Part shown: piece by piece, positions 22,485-35,800 of the stretch
Layout: each line of letters opens with the position of its first letter
How positions within the stretch are numbered: position 1 is the stretch's first letter
Origin: Nemopilema nomurai
Lineage: Eukaryota > Cnidaria > Scyphozoa > Rhizostomeae > Rhizostomatidae
DNA length: 64,000 nucleotides
NCBI GenBank assembly: GCA_003864495.1
Contig: ML133471.1
Coordinates: 1,584,001 to 1,648,000 of the forward strand
Reading direction: 5' to 3'
Notes under the pieces: model-generated
What the model was told of the DNA's origin: nothing
The model's database searches: none
What the model saw: the letters and a program-made list of their open reading frames with translations, nothing else
Position numbers and translations under genes: made by a program

Positions 22485-23062
22485 ATAGACAAGAATAGAC
22501 AAGAAAAGACAAGAAAAGACAAGAATAGACAAGAAAAGACAAGAAAAGACAAGAAAAGTCAAGAAAAGACAAGAAAAGACAAGAAAAGTCAAGAAAAGAC
22601 AAGAATAGACAAGAAAAGACAAGAAAAGACAAGAATAGACAAGAAAAGACAAGAATAGACAAGAAAAGACAAGAAAAGACAAGAATAGACAAGAAAAGAC
22701 AAGAAAAGACAAGAATAGACAAGAAAGACAAGAAAGACAAGAATAGACAAGAAGACAAGAAAAGACAAGAATAGACAAGAAAAGACAAGAAAAGACAAGA
22801 ATAGACAAGAAAAGACAAGAAAAGACAAGAATAGACAAGAAAAGACAAGAAAAGACAAGAAAAGACAAGAAAAGACAAGAAAAGTCAAGAAAAGACAAGA
22901 ATAGACAAGAAAAGACAAGAAAAGACAAGAATAGACAAGAAAAGACAAGAATAGACAAGAAAAACAAGAAAAGACAAGAATAGACAAGAAAAGACAAGAA
23001 AAGACAAGAATAGACAAGAAAAGACAAGAAAAGACAAGAATAGACAAGAAAAGACAAGAATT
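22485..23062. repeat. 10-bp tandem array (AAGAAAAGAC/AAGAATAGAC)
   Basis: Roughly 57 copies of a 10-base unit that differs mainly at one position (A or T). A few units are shortened by one or two bases near 22,722-22,755. It produces long spurious ORFs of repeated SCLFLSFLVY on the minus strand. It lies between the PAN genes and a LINE fragment. Confidence 0.97.
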
Positions 23063-23429
23063 CCAGGTAATACAAAACGTCTTTGCCGGGGTGGGGTTCC
23101 TCGCAGGCACGCTGCGAATGATTAAAGTAATCTTCGATGTTTATCATCAAAGCGGTTGATGATTTTTCAGTTGCTACATACCCAGCTCTTTCACGTGTTT
23201 TGCAAATCAGTCTGGCCGTTCCTTTTACCGGTTCAATCTTGTTTTATTTGTAACGAAGGTATCCACACACATACTTAATTTCCTTAGGAAAGTAGAAATG
23301 AGCTTTGAGAAAGTGTTCATAACTTGAGCGCCTATAATAATAATAAAACCTTTTTTACTGTTAGTTTTACAATAGTGTGAACACTAATAAACACTAACAT
23401 GAAGCAATTTGAGAGATTGCATTATGGAG
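23063..23429. other. Intergenic spacer
   Basis: No gene was seen. A short TAATAATAATAA run lies near 23,334-23,346. Confidence 0.3.
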
Positions 23430-23650
23430 TCATCGACTGCAGGCGTTACAGGCGCATTGATTTTTGAAGTACCAATCTTTTATGAAAACTTTGAAATGAC
23501 TTGCACTTCTGAGTGATTTTATTTCATTTGGAAGAGAATTCCAAATCTTTGGACCCAAAAAGCTAACAGATTGCCTGCTCGAATCTTCTAATGTCTTAAA
23601 ATTCAGACCGCTTTTCGAAACAAAATCCTTTATCATTTAATTTACTGGCA
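23430..23650 (-). mobile_element. LINE (non-LTR) reverse transcriptase C-terminal fragment
   Basis: The minus-strand ORF contains RQSVSFLGPKIWNSLPNEIK followed by SLRSASHFKVFIKDWYF. This R-x-S-x8-WNSLP signature typifies the tail of reverse transcriptases in invertebrate non-LTR retrotransposons. Only the end is present, as expected for a 5'-truncated copy. The Cys-containing end (QCACNAC) is also typical. Confidence 0.75.
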
Positions 23651-24360
23651 GTTATTAAGTTACTGGCAGCCTTTCTTTTTCGAGAAAGTAGATTGCGGCC
23701 TAAAATAGAGATGATAGTTTTATTTCTGGCATTCATGATTTTTAAGCTTATGAATCAGCAGGTAATTTCCAGCAACATGGATAAAAGTCTTTTTGTAAAA
23801 GGCTATTCTACAACTCGCAAAGACTTCCCATACTTGCATGAAATGAAGCGAAAATTCTATTGCAAATTATTAAAACTTATACTTATAAACTCAACTTTAT
23901 TTTTTCCTTGAAGCTTCTTGAAAATAGCGGATCACGTAGATCGGGCAAAACGGAGGAAAGCTTTTCGAATTTAGCTGATTCTTGAATTGGAAATTGGTTT
24001 CTACTTATCAAGACTAGATAGATAGGTTCTTATCAAATTTCTAATCCCTCATTTGACACTCATCTCTGTGATGGTCTCAGACAGTCTGTAATGTTTTGTA
24101 CAGACAGAGGCACAGGGCCACGTCAATTCGTAATAACCCTTTCAAAAAGCAAATGTAAAACAACGCTCGCTTTTGCTCCATCTGTAGTGGGGGTTCCAGA
24201 CTGCTGAGGCATCGACTGCTGGACAACAGCTACGTAACACTTTTGCAAAAAATATTAAACGGTTTTGATTACGAAATGTAATTCGAGTACATTATACAAA
24301 TTTATATATACAAATTTTCAAAAGCAATGGCAGCAATAAATAGGTTGATCAGCGCCCCTT

Positions 24361-27300
24361 TTAGTCGAGGCCGAAAAATGCAACTGGCCTACCGGCCACA
24401 GTTCTTTGCCTCCTGATGAAAGCTGAGAAGGATGACACGCAATTGCCAATGAAGAAGTCCGCCTTGGACATGATTGCTACATCAATAATAGGGTCATCTT
24501 TCTCGTCATCCTCTTCCCGGGCATGGATTGTTACCTAGAATTGCGATGATCCTCAATATAGAAACAGCCATGCTTATGTTACAGTCAGGTTGGAAAGAAC
24601 ATATCAGAAAATTGGGCACCAATTACAAGATTCAAGTCTAGTTATAGAGTTCAGGTGAAACTAAATTAGTCGAAAAACGGCTTTTACTCCAGGAAGATGT
24701 AGGCAATTGGTGAAATTCTTATTTTAGCAAGGTAAGAAGGCGAAAACTGGGTCATTGAGATTGTATAAGCAATAAGCGCATCAAGAATTGTCTTTATAAG
24801 AATAGAATGTAAAAGCAAGTTTACTTTAAAGGCCAAGCTACAGAAAAGATGCAAATCACCGATCGAGCTTCGATACCGTTGCCCGATGAGAAGAATCACA
24901 AAAAGACCTAGCATGCATAACATGCATTTTTAGAACCCTGTATCAAATGCAAATAATTTTGGAGGGGCTTACTCTGTCCCAATGCCACTAAATTAATGGA
25001 GCAAAACACGTGAATACTAGCATTACTATGTCCGACACCTCAAGTGAAATGACTACTAGATATATTGCAACGGTAGACAACGTATTGTAACTGTTGTTTC
25101 ATAATCGAGTCGAGAGCGAAACTCTGAAAGCAACTTTTAATTATCATGTTCCAATAGATACCACAATAAGCATTGACAGAATGTTTATTCCAATTAAAAA
25201 AGTATGATACTAACCTTCATCTTCTTAAAAGCTTTCTGGAAATCCTTGATCATCGAGTCATTATCAGTCCCAATGAACAATCTTTTCGTCTCGTTTGGAA
25301 TCTTCTTCAGATATTCTTTTGTCTTGCGTATGATTTCTTTTCTCGAAGGGGCACACATCTCGTACGTCAATGTGCGTTCTCCTTCGTACCCAGTGCACTG
25401 TTCTGAGCAGAACAGCTTACTTATCTTGTTACTCTTTACTTCCCGACAAACACTTGTCTGTTGGAACAAAAGTAACAAAACCTCATCTCAAACATTTTAA
25501 GGGCAATATGAAGTTAGGAGAGATGGGAGGGAGAGTGGTATATTGGAGGGAGAGTTTTCGCATTACACACTTTATAAACCATTCCATTACGGGCAATGTG
25601 GATAGATAGCACTATGGACTGCAACCAAGTAAACAACTACGAGAAATCCAGCAAATTTAACTTCCGTTGGTTCCTTTTTTAAATATGTTGAAAGAAACTA
25701 GTATGCCATGCTCTTCCCGACAAAAGATTGAATCCTATGACATCCCCTAATAAGATTTTCAAATAAAAGACACACCAATGTGCATGATAAAAATACTACA
25801 GTAACCCAGCTGGAACTCGAGCAGATGTCTTCCTGCTATAACATTGGAATCTATGCAAGAATCATTGCTATAGTAAAAAATATTTTCATTCGATGCAGAA
25901 ATGTCATCTGTGCAAAAATCGATGTTGATCTGTTTCAATTCACTTCCAAGAAAAATAAATACAGGATATTAGTAGATTTCCTAATTTGCAGCAAGCAACG
26001 GTAACGTTCAACTTCAAAGTTTGGCTCTAGACAAACTTGAAATTGTTAAGTTTATAAGCTTCAGATCTACTTAAGGGTCAAATTGAAATTGATGGTAAGT
26101 TTTGGATGTCCGGTCCCTCGCCTGAATTTCTCTTTAAATCCAGAGGAATTCATCATAACTAGTCAAATAATACGACTTGATTGAATTAAACTCCATTACG
26201 TTATTGCTTCTGCAGAGGATTAGCAAACAGATTCATCTCTGCTTGACAGATCGCATCTTGACAGACACAAAAATACAGCTTTTTTGAAAGATATAATCAT
26301 GAAGTTTAATTGCTTACCATATCTCCACCATTTCTAAGGTGGATAGCAACAAACGATTCCCCATTCATATTGTCCTTTATGAATTCATCTGATTTTTGGT
26401 GAATATACTTGGAAAATTTTATGTATTTTTGAATATGGTGATTTTCTGGTTTTGATGGATAATCACCTGGTGCTCCTTGAAATGCAAATGATACAAGGAA
26501 ATCTGGAATTGAAATGGTTAAAGTTAAATGTTTATGCTGTTTATGGATAACAGTTTCAAGGTGTTGGGCATGCTTGCAACGTCATTTGTCAGGGCAAAAA
26601 CAATTTTGAAATTGTTACAACAAAAGCATTAATGTATCTTAGAGAAAATTACAGATAAAGATACATATCTAGCAAAGGGTCTGTAAACATCCATTAAGAT
26701 AGCTTATTTTGTATAAAAAGCAACTAGAGTATGGAGTAGTAGGGGTAACTGGCCCCTCTGCCTTTAGCTAACAAAGAATTGGCAGGCAATAGCAAGCAAG
26801 CAAGCAGGCAATTTTTATTTGTTTACCCAGGCTGGGGTTTGTGGCAGCTATTGAGCTGATTTGGGCCTGGAGCGCTAGGGATTGTGCCCTCAGGATTTCT
26901 CCCAAGTACCCATTCACAGACCTTGGAAGGATGGACAGCTGGGTTGGCTTTACAGCTTATGACAAATGGTGCCGAAAAGGGGCTAGAGCCTGGGTCATCA
27001 GGCTTTGCAGCACTGCACCTTAACCACTTGGCCATGCCACTAGCTGGCTCCTCCTGGTGAACGTACCAGTGCAATGTTGACAATAAAATGTCACAAATCA
27101 CATAAAAACAACTCCTCTTTATGTCGATATTGTTTTTTAATTCTTTCTCCAGTTAGGAGATCCATCAGGAAAATTCTCTCTAAAATGTTTAAGATTTAGG
27201 GCTTTTGGATCCTATTTACATGATATGAAGAGGAACCACTGCAATAGTGCTTCAGTAGGGAATTTTTAGAGAAAAGACACATGGTATGCCTTTTCAAAAT

Positions 27301-29466
27301 CATCTTGCTTTGTAATGTTACTGAAAATAAGGCAATTTCGAAAACTTAACAGTAGGTCTTTCAGAAAGTCTGCTTAAATCACCTACTGATAGTACTATTA
27401 TTGGAAATACCTTATTAATCATCATAGGAAATTACATAACAACTTGTTCGTTCTTAAATTTTCTTTCTATTTACAATTCAAAAAGACATTATTACTTCCA
27501 TTAAAAGCAGATCAGTAGAATGGGTTATACTGACGCAAGTAGCGCTCCTGCTGTTGGGACTAAGATTTCCCCTTTAATTCATCAAATAAGACTATTTCTG
27601 ATAGCAAAAAGTGTCATAAGGCAATCTCCTAATTGAAGACACATAGCAGCTTCATATTTTTGTTCAGTACTCCTATTAATAAACTTTGCATTAAAATCTA
27701 ACAGAGATTAATGTGTTGTGGAAGGCAAGAGCCTTAGTGGTGCTTTTTAAGATTTGTTTGGCAAGTACATTTCTGTTGTGAAACTTAATGCTTGAACTTT
27801 CATTTTCCATCTAGTTTCATAGAAATTTTCTAAACAATATTTGCCTTCAGTCAACCAATGCAAATAGACCATCTCTGATTCCAATGGCAATGTTTGCTGT
27901 CTATGTATTTAAAAAAGTGTGTTTGCCTTCTAAAACAAACTTTGTTGAGTGGAACTGTCAGGCTTGACCAGACACCCCTAGATGATGTTGGATGTCTCCC
28001 TAGATGATGCTGGATGACTATTAGTTAGGGTCCCTACCTCTTGTTCCACTGCTCTGCAATGTAACCCTGATTTGTTCTCCACAAGATCCCTGGATGCTCA
28101 ACATAACCATCAAAGCCCACATTGAAATGATCCCAGAAAGGCCCAAAGGGATTGCCATCTTTCATAGCACACTTTGTGCCACCTCTGAATGTATAACAGA
28201 AGCCTGAAAAATTACACATTAAAAATAACAAAAAGCCATCCAAGGATTAATAGAAGTTAGATAGGAGAAAAGATAGGAGAATGCCTAAAAACTAATTTTC
28301 AAGATTTTCCTGAATATCTGTTTTAAAGTTTGTCCAAAAACTGGGCTTAACTCAGAGCTTTCTTAGGACTGTCTATAACTTATGTTGCAAATTTCTTCTC
28401 AAAATGCCATGTAATGCACAGCCAAATGAAAATCATTTTTGCTTATGGTTGATATGCATTTATTTGTTGGAGATTTGAAACAATGGATATTTTTTGGAAA
28501 TGGATTTGGTCTAGTGACCCTCTATTCTTAGTTTACAGATGTCATTGTTTTATGTTTAGTCACATTGTTACGTATGTTTAGTCTTAGTTTACAGATGTCA
28601 TTGTTACATCACATTAGTCAAAGGTTGTGTAAGTTATTAGTCATTCTTAGCAGCCAAGTAATTTTTTTTAGTAACCTGCTACTTTGATAGCTAAAGCTCA
28701 AGATTATCTCACCATATCGTTTTCCTGCTGGCCAAATTTTCGAAGCCTTCTCCTTCATGAACTTTTCCATTGTCATGACCTTGTGAAATTCCATGAGAGG
28801 CTTAACCTTGAACCACTTTGAGAACCTTACCCTCTCCTACATTAAAAGAAAAATGTTTTGACACAACAGAAAGTAAACAAAGCCTTGACGAGTTTTGAAA
28901 CTTTTTATTCTACTGCATTTAAAAATTTACATCAGAATAAAAATTGAAATTCAAGATGTTGATGAAAATGTAAAACTTACCGAGCCAAGAGGACTCTCTC
29001 TAGGGTATACAATAAATGGTGGCAGGACAAGTGTTCGGTTAAGCCCCTTGGCGAATGCCAGTGCTCCAAGAAGCTGTTCTGCTTGGTTTCCGAACCTCCC
29101 TGCAGTTAGGATGTAACAAATATTACTTTCAAAAATCACATGGACCAATCACCAAAACAAACCCAAATTACTGCGATGTACCTGAGTATCAAAATATCGC
29201 TTAACTTGATAGAACGAAGCTTGATTAAAACCCTAAAAGTATCACTCACCCATACAAGGACAGTACAAGACATATCCATATGCGTCTATGAGGTTTTGAT
29301 CACTGACATTATCTGCTGTCAACATTGAAAATTGATTCATAGGAATATCGTTTCCTTGAGTTAGGGCATCATATTCCTTCTCGGATTCATGATTGGTTGG
29401 GTCTCGACCGCATACAAAATGAAATACAAAACAAGTGATAAATCCTTGGGCGAGACTAGGCCCCAT
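24361..29466 (-). CDS. POFUT1: GDP-fucose protein O-fucosyltransferase 1 (POFUT1)
   Basis: Exons read on the minus strand: 29,466-29,250; 29,099-28,981; 28,836-28,713; 28,203-28,038; 26,502-26,318; 25,457-25,215; 24,534-24,361 (stop). The product has a signal peptide, [20 protein letters not shown] with [37 protein letters not shown] containing the conserved arginine, the TDNDS stretch, and [18 protein letters not shown] near the end. These are the GT65 hallmarks. POFUT1 adds O-fucose to EGF repeats, including those of Notch, in the ER. All junctions keep phase except exon 4 to 5, which is off by one base, so a small exon or other site is missing there. The last residues are AFFGLD; the KDEL-like tail of fly and vertebrate enzymes is absent. 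Confidence 0.92.
26503..28037 (-). other. POFUT1: POFUT1 intron 4 containing a SINE
   Basis: The intron lies between the donor AAGAG|GTAGGG and the acceptor AATTCCAG. The two flanking exons do not join in frame, so it may hide a microexon. A tRNA-derived SINE sits at about 26,760-27,048. Confidence 0.5.
26760..27048 (-). mobile_element. tRNA-derived SINE
   Basis: Read on the minus strand, the head (GGCATGGCCAAGTGGTTAAG followed by GTGCAG) is a tRNA-like box A region. About 35 bases later GGCTCTAGCCC resembles box B. The body runs about 200 bases and ends in AAATAAAAATTGC followed by a TTGC tetranucleotide tail (26,783-26,806 on the plus strand). A pol III head, unrelated body and simple-repeat tail define a SINE. 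It lies inside POFUT1 intron 4 in the gene's orientation. Confidence 0.7.
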
Positions 29467-32400
29467 TATCTAGTATGTTGTGAAGTGAGTACGAGCAGGT
29501 TCTACGTGCTTCGTCTTAATACAGAAAATTTGCTCTTTCAATCAATCCATCGATGCGTCGAATGAATAAACCACCCTGGAGGCCTATAACAACCCGCTAT
29601 ACCACAATTTCAAGACCAAACACGGCGTGTAGTTTACGGAGATGGTATTTACTTCCTCAACTGGTTGACTGACAACCACAACATGCGCGGGAAATTTGAA
29701 TCACAGAAGTCCGTACGCATGCAGAGAGAGTTTACGATCCACTACGTAGCTCTCACTACGACGTCCTTTGGAGGTCTGAAACGAGCGCGGTCGAGGGGAA
29801 ATCCATGCTTTTGCGTTGTCTTGGAGAACCAAGTTATGAAGACTTTAAGAGATTGGGAGAAAATTTGAAAATTAAGAGGGTCCAAGCAAGAGCGACGAAT
29901 TAGTAGCCTCCGAGGTCTAATTCTTGAATGTATGGCATTTTCGAAAACAAGGTTGCTCAAGACAAAGCCTCATTCTAGTGGGTTATCTTCTGCTTGGCCT
30001 TTCCAATTCCCCTTTCATGGCACCCTTCATGCTTCAGTTAATATCCATATCTCTAGTTCATTTCTATGTCCGTCTTTTATATAGATTATATTCAGAAGCC
30101 AATTTTCAGAAAGGGCACTTGGCTATCCCCACGGTGCCCCTACACCACTAGGGCAACGGGGTCAGCTGCCCTCATGGTACCACTGAACATCAAACGAGGT
30201 GTAGCTCCCTTTCTCCTCCAAAACATTGCTCCATTAATTATTCTGGCATGGAACGAGACTTAATGCTTAATGAAGTTAGCTGAGTATTTTGGTTAACTTG
30301 GTTTTCGATCTAGTCGTATCAGTGATTGGTAAATCACATTCAAGAAAAGTACCCCCCTCCCTTCCTAGAGTTAACTATGTGATAATTTTTGCATAGTTAC
30401 AAGACCCAATATATATAGATAACGTAACTAGTCCCCAGACCCCCTCGGGAGCCAGCTTGGCTCCCAGCATGCATGATAAGCAGATTTTCACACATTAGGA
30501 ATATCTTTCGCTGAGTTTGAACCCAAGAAAATAACTTAGCCCCCCTTTTGAAGATACCCATAGAGCATGGCCCCCCCCCCCCACAGCACGCCAGCTGAAA
30601 GAGCTATGTTTTTAACAATTTTCATCAGGCTTGCTACTACTCCATTGTCTCAGCATGTGCTTTCTCTTCGACTCTTTGAGCATTATCTGTAGGTTGTTTG
30701 CATCTGGTAATGCATTCGGTCGGCATCAAGCGAATGTGGCTGCTTGTCGCTTTGATTCCATGCCGCGTTTTGAACAGGCCATTTTTTACAGCAATCCCCA
30801 TTCCTTTTCTTCAGTTTCTTGAACGTCATCTTCAAACAAGTGGAATTAAGCAGTTTACTTGTCATTGTTATCGATAAGCAAATATTTTCCTCTGAAGTAT
30901 TCGCAAAAACCGATATGTTTGCTGAAGATCTCATCATGAAAGACATGGTGCGTCTTTTTGACAAAAAGCATACTTTATAATTTGAAAATTCTGTCGAAAA
31001 CCAATGTAACCCAGGGTTGAACTCGGCGTTCTTTCTTGGGGTGGAGGTGGGGTGTGGTGGCTATTCCAGACCGGTGTTAGATAGGTGTTATCTAGCATAA
31101 ACGTCATTAGAAATGTCTGGTTTCAAACAGAAAACACGAAAACGCACAGTAAAACAAAGAACATTATTAAGGGAACTAGAATCTGCTAGCACTCCCCCCT
31201 CCCCTAACGGGTTATGAGCCTGCAACTTTTTTAAGTTTCTTCCATTTGAAGCAAATTTACTCTGTCTGGTAACCTCTTCAAGCTCGTTGTTTTTTGTAAT
31301 TGTTCTTTTTCTCTCTAACTACAGCTTGTTGAAAGAAAAGACTTAAAGTTTGAAGAGCGATTTATGATGCTACACTGTTTTTCAATGAAAGTAAGTAAGT
31401 GAGTGAGTAAGTGAAATAAGTGACATGTTTTCCCTCAGTCAAGCAAGGCATAACATTTGACTCCTTCTCTGAAGAATTCCGACCTTACTCTCATTTGAGA
31501 ATACAGCTGTGCTATTGAAAGCCTGCTTTTATAAATAGATTATTTAGCTGTTTTTGACAAACAGAAACATGCATGAGAAATGTGATATCGTATATTTTAC
31601 TTTCGAAGATATTGACAATTTATAAATACTATTTTTATAAGAAAAGACAGATAAATTTTCATTAATGAAAGCTGATGATGGAACTTTACTTCACAGTCAT
31701 GCTCTGTGAAACCTAGCTCGTTTGGCGGCTTATCTTCGAGAGGAGCAGGCATTTGCAATGTTATGTTCGACCCATTCGCCCAAAGTCCAACACTGCTAGA
31801 TAAGACTTATTTGAATAGGTTAGAGTCATATGTCACGGGTCAGACCTGACACGACCACAAAATTGATTACTCATTTCAAATGCTGTTTGTCTGAAACTGG
31901 CCAACCCCAGCAAATCATCATAATAAACTAACATCAAGAGTTGTTGCAAGATAATAATCAACAAAACGGATAAAATGCGAACGAAAAGGGGAAGTGCATG
32001 AGAAATGGTGAGAAATGCTACGAGAAGAGGGGACTAGAGGAAGATGACGGCAAACAAATTGGGACAAACATGGTTGAAACATTCAACCAAGACACGTTTG
32101 GCAGACATGCCAAGGCCCAATTGGTTGCTCGCAAAGGACTTTTGTTATCGATATAATTCACAGATACTTTTCAAGGGGTGTGGTATGATGAATAAGGCCT
32201 AAAACAGCGTTCAAGATGAATCTTCAATTCCACTTTTTCCTTTTGGCTTTTTGTAAGGGCTAATTCGGGCTAATTTCTATGTCATCTGTGTATAAGGAGA
32301 CTATTAGCAAGATTGCATAACTCCATCTTCAATCCAAGCAAATCCAGTACGGTCCAGCTCCATTTATCTTATTTCAGTCAACTCTAGAATCCTTTTACAC

Positions 32401-32848
32401 ACCGACTACTCCAATATAAACTGCATCCCTCAACGTAAAGTACATTAGTGTTTCAAGTTAGAGATATGGATGGGAAGAGAGATCCGCTAATAGTCAAATT
32501 ACCAAACAAAACCCTCTGAATGTCTCCACAAAACAGTCAGTTACTTTTCAATTGCAAAGTTTTTCCATATATTGAATTTTCTTTGATAAAAAAACAGTGT
32601 TATGTCTAGGGACATAATTGCTTGGGTCACCGGTGTTTGCTGCAGAAACTGCATTCGTTTCTCCGGAATTACGTGGTTGCTATAACGACCGCCTCGTGTT
32701 GAGTTGATAAACGAGAAATCTCAGAAGTGTTGTTCATTTTAATCCTCTGACTTAAATGTTTGCACATGTGAGGTTCAAAATCACCAAAAGCACAAAATCC
32801 CATTCAGCGATGATAAAGGCACAAAAGAATGACTAGCTGTCAACAGAC
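29467..32848. other. Intergenic region between POFUT1 and the ARM/FN3 gene
   Basis: The two genes diverge from this 3.4-kb gap, so both promoters should lie in it. It includes a poly-C tract near 30,571-30,582 and a GTAA/GTGA simple repeat at about 31,391-31,425. Short ORFs on both strands (for example 30,964-30,683 minus) show no recognisable domain. Confidence 0.4.
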
Positions 32849-35800
32849 ATGTTCCTCCACGCTGGAAGACACCTAAATCGCGGCCTCAAACTGTTAATAA
32901 ATCATGGCGAAAAGACTCCAGAATCACTTGAAAGACTGGTCGAAGAAATGCACGATGACAAAGAATTATGCTGTTATCAGTTACTCAATCATCCCGGATC
33001 GGAAGATATATTATGGGGTATTATCAGGCTTCTCGCTAATAAAGATTCAAGGTAAATAATCTCTGTCTTCTTTATGAACTCTTTTTAGAAATACTGGCAA
33101 TACGGAAGTTTTTGCATCCCAGAAAGTTGAAAAAGGACCCCATATCATCTGTCCTCATGACGGAAGCAGGAATTGTACGAATAGACCAACTGACATGATG
33201 CATTCACTCTTTCGTCCCGATGCACATTTAACTATTGTTTTGGTGCATGTCAATTCCCTTGCGTGCTGTTGATTCGCAATCATTTATTACCACTTTTATA
33301 CTACTTTGGAAAAAAAGGAACGGGCATCGCGTTTGTTTTGTGTCAAACGTAAATTTGATTTCGGCGATGATTTTTCAAACAATACTTGCTCATCTAATCG
33401 ACGAACTGTTAATTGGGAGACACAAAAGAAAAACAATGTCGTTTGTTAATTCTTTCAAGTCATTCCCGTCTCCTGACACCAGACTCAATCAATGAATAAG
33501 CTGGAACACAATGATACGATTTTAAGAATATAGCATGTTATTTGTCTGATCGAAGTAAGAGCTCAATCATTGAGCCTTAAAGTCGTGAAAGTTTATGCAT
33601 CTAAAGGTGAATAATGTTGCCTTAGCATGTGAATGGCAGTTTTTATTCAAAGATACAGATAGATATAGCCCGTGTTCACCAATTTCCTATTCGCTTAGTG
33701 TGCACTGCTATTTTTCTAATGACTTGAGAAAACCATTTAAAAGACCATTTAAAAATGCCATGTTTGTGGAAAAGCATTCTAGCTGTCAACTGGTCTATTT
33801 TTTAAAAAAGAATGTTCTCATTATTTGGAAGTACAATGCTTTTGAAATTAGTACAATGGCTAATTTTTCATTCAATCCTCTTCACAAATTTTTTTGTAAA
33901 GAAGTTTGTCTTCAACTGTGATATGTGTATTTTTTGGAAAAGACCAAGTAAGTATCCAGTTGAGATGCATATTTGTTACTACAGTGTTGCCGGTAATGCT
34001 GCGTATGTTGTTGGCACTCTTTGTGATATGGAGGTTGGAAGGAGGAGAGTCCTTGAAATCGTAGTAGCCTACAAAGATGAAGGGTATGATGTGCTATCAA
34101 ACCTGACAAGGATTCTGTACTGCTGCGATAAGGAGAGTATTATGAATGCATCTGGGACAATAGGGACATTGGTAAGTCATTTCTACTGTGAATTCTTTGC
34201 TGCAGAGATTCTTACTATCTGTTTTTATTTAAGCCTGCTTGAACAGTAGTTGATAAATCTTTGTTGTTGCTACCTATGTTACACTCACTAGTACATTAAC
34301 ACAGACTTCACCAATAACTTCACTTCACTTTGCATAATACATAAAAAATCATCTTGTACCTGTTGTAAGAATTTTACATGATCACAAGCTTTTTGTGTAA
34401 GAGGAAGTGTCTTTTGAAGAGTTTTTTGAATTATTCATGTGCCATAGACAATTTCATGCGTCTTCCTTCAAAGATGCCTCACTAAATAGCAAAGGTCTCT
34501 GGTACAAGAAGGATTTCATTTGCAAATATTGTTACCATGGATCTTAGATCTTTTATTAAATCAGACATAAAACCAGAAATATTTGCTTTTGGCTAGCAAG
34601 GATTACCATGCAGACTTGTTTCTGCTTGCTCACTAATTCTGTTGCAGTTTTATTTCAAATGCTGATATTTAGCCCACCAGAACAGATTAATGAGAGGTTT
34701 ACTGCTCTGGCTTCAAAGGAAATGTTATTTGAGAACTAAAACAAGTTTGAAAGTCACTGATTCATGGAATCTCAGTCAAGGAATGTTTTAGCTAACATAA
34801 TTCATAGTCTCATAAGGTCCATAATTAAATTATTTGGAGCAGCTATAGTTTCTCGTTGAATTGATAGGAGTCAATATTTTTATAAGAATTTTAAACATGA
34901 TTTGTTAATTTGATAATAGAACAGTCAAGAGCTCTGTATTCTCTGCTCTTCTGTTATTGAAGCACCATTGACATTTCAAGGTCAAAGTTTGTTTAAGATG
35001 CAAATCTTACCACCACAGCCCCATATCAGCCCCAGTCAGGGATTGACTGTTCCCTTGTCTGCAAGGGTTCTACACGTTTGATAGTAACTTACAAAACAAA
35101 TGTTTTAAGCAACCTAAGTTGAAAAGAAAGCTTGCCTGCACTTTGTTTGTAATATTGTTTGATCTGTTGAGTCAGGCAGTTGCTCCTATTGCTATTTGTA
35201 AACCTCTTTGTGCTGTAGGCAGAAACAATCGAGGGTCGGTCATGGATGCTTAGGAAAGAGACGCTCGACGAAACCTTGACAAGAATAACTGCCCTGTTGG
35301 GAAACGACGACGTTTGGACAGCAAGCAATGCAGCCCTTATAATTGCAAGGTATTTTTAGAGAATATCTGGCGTAGCAAATCTCTGGCGTAGCAAATCTCT
35401 GGCGTAGCAAATCTCTGGCGTAGCAAATGTCTGGCGTAGCAAATCTCTGGCGTAGCAAATATCTGGCGCAGCAAATCTCTGACCTGACCTAGTCAGTATA
35501 TGGTTATTAGTTTTAAAAGTTTTAAATGGAAATTTAGCGAGACCTTAATGACGATATCAAAGATGTGACTCAGCTGTATCCAACCGTTTATGATCACTAA
35601 GCCTATAAACGATTCTCTGTATTTTAAAAAGGCTGTAATCATCAAAGAAGAGGATCGCAAAGTTTTGAAGATTGTACTGCTCCATACAGGACCGGGATGT
35701 CTGTGCCATCTAGTATTACCCGCCATTTTTCGGGGGCTACTCACTGTAAGCTTCTTGCTGTTAAAGTGGCTTTATTTGGCAAAAGTGTTTGCTTCAAGGT

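Noticed and set aside
22485..23062. CRISPR-like array
   Set aside because: There are no unique spacers between repeats. It is a simple 10-bp satellite in a eukaryotic genome.
22333..23150. Long minus-strand ORFs (173-236 codons) of repeated SCLFLSFLVY
   Set aside because: They are translations of a 10-bp satellite, open in all three frames on that strand. No start context or unique protein sequence supports a gene.
30683..30964. 93-codon minus ORF with a Cys/Lys-rich middle
   Set aside because: I could not tie it to any family, and no splice or neighbour context supports it as a gene.
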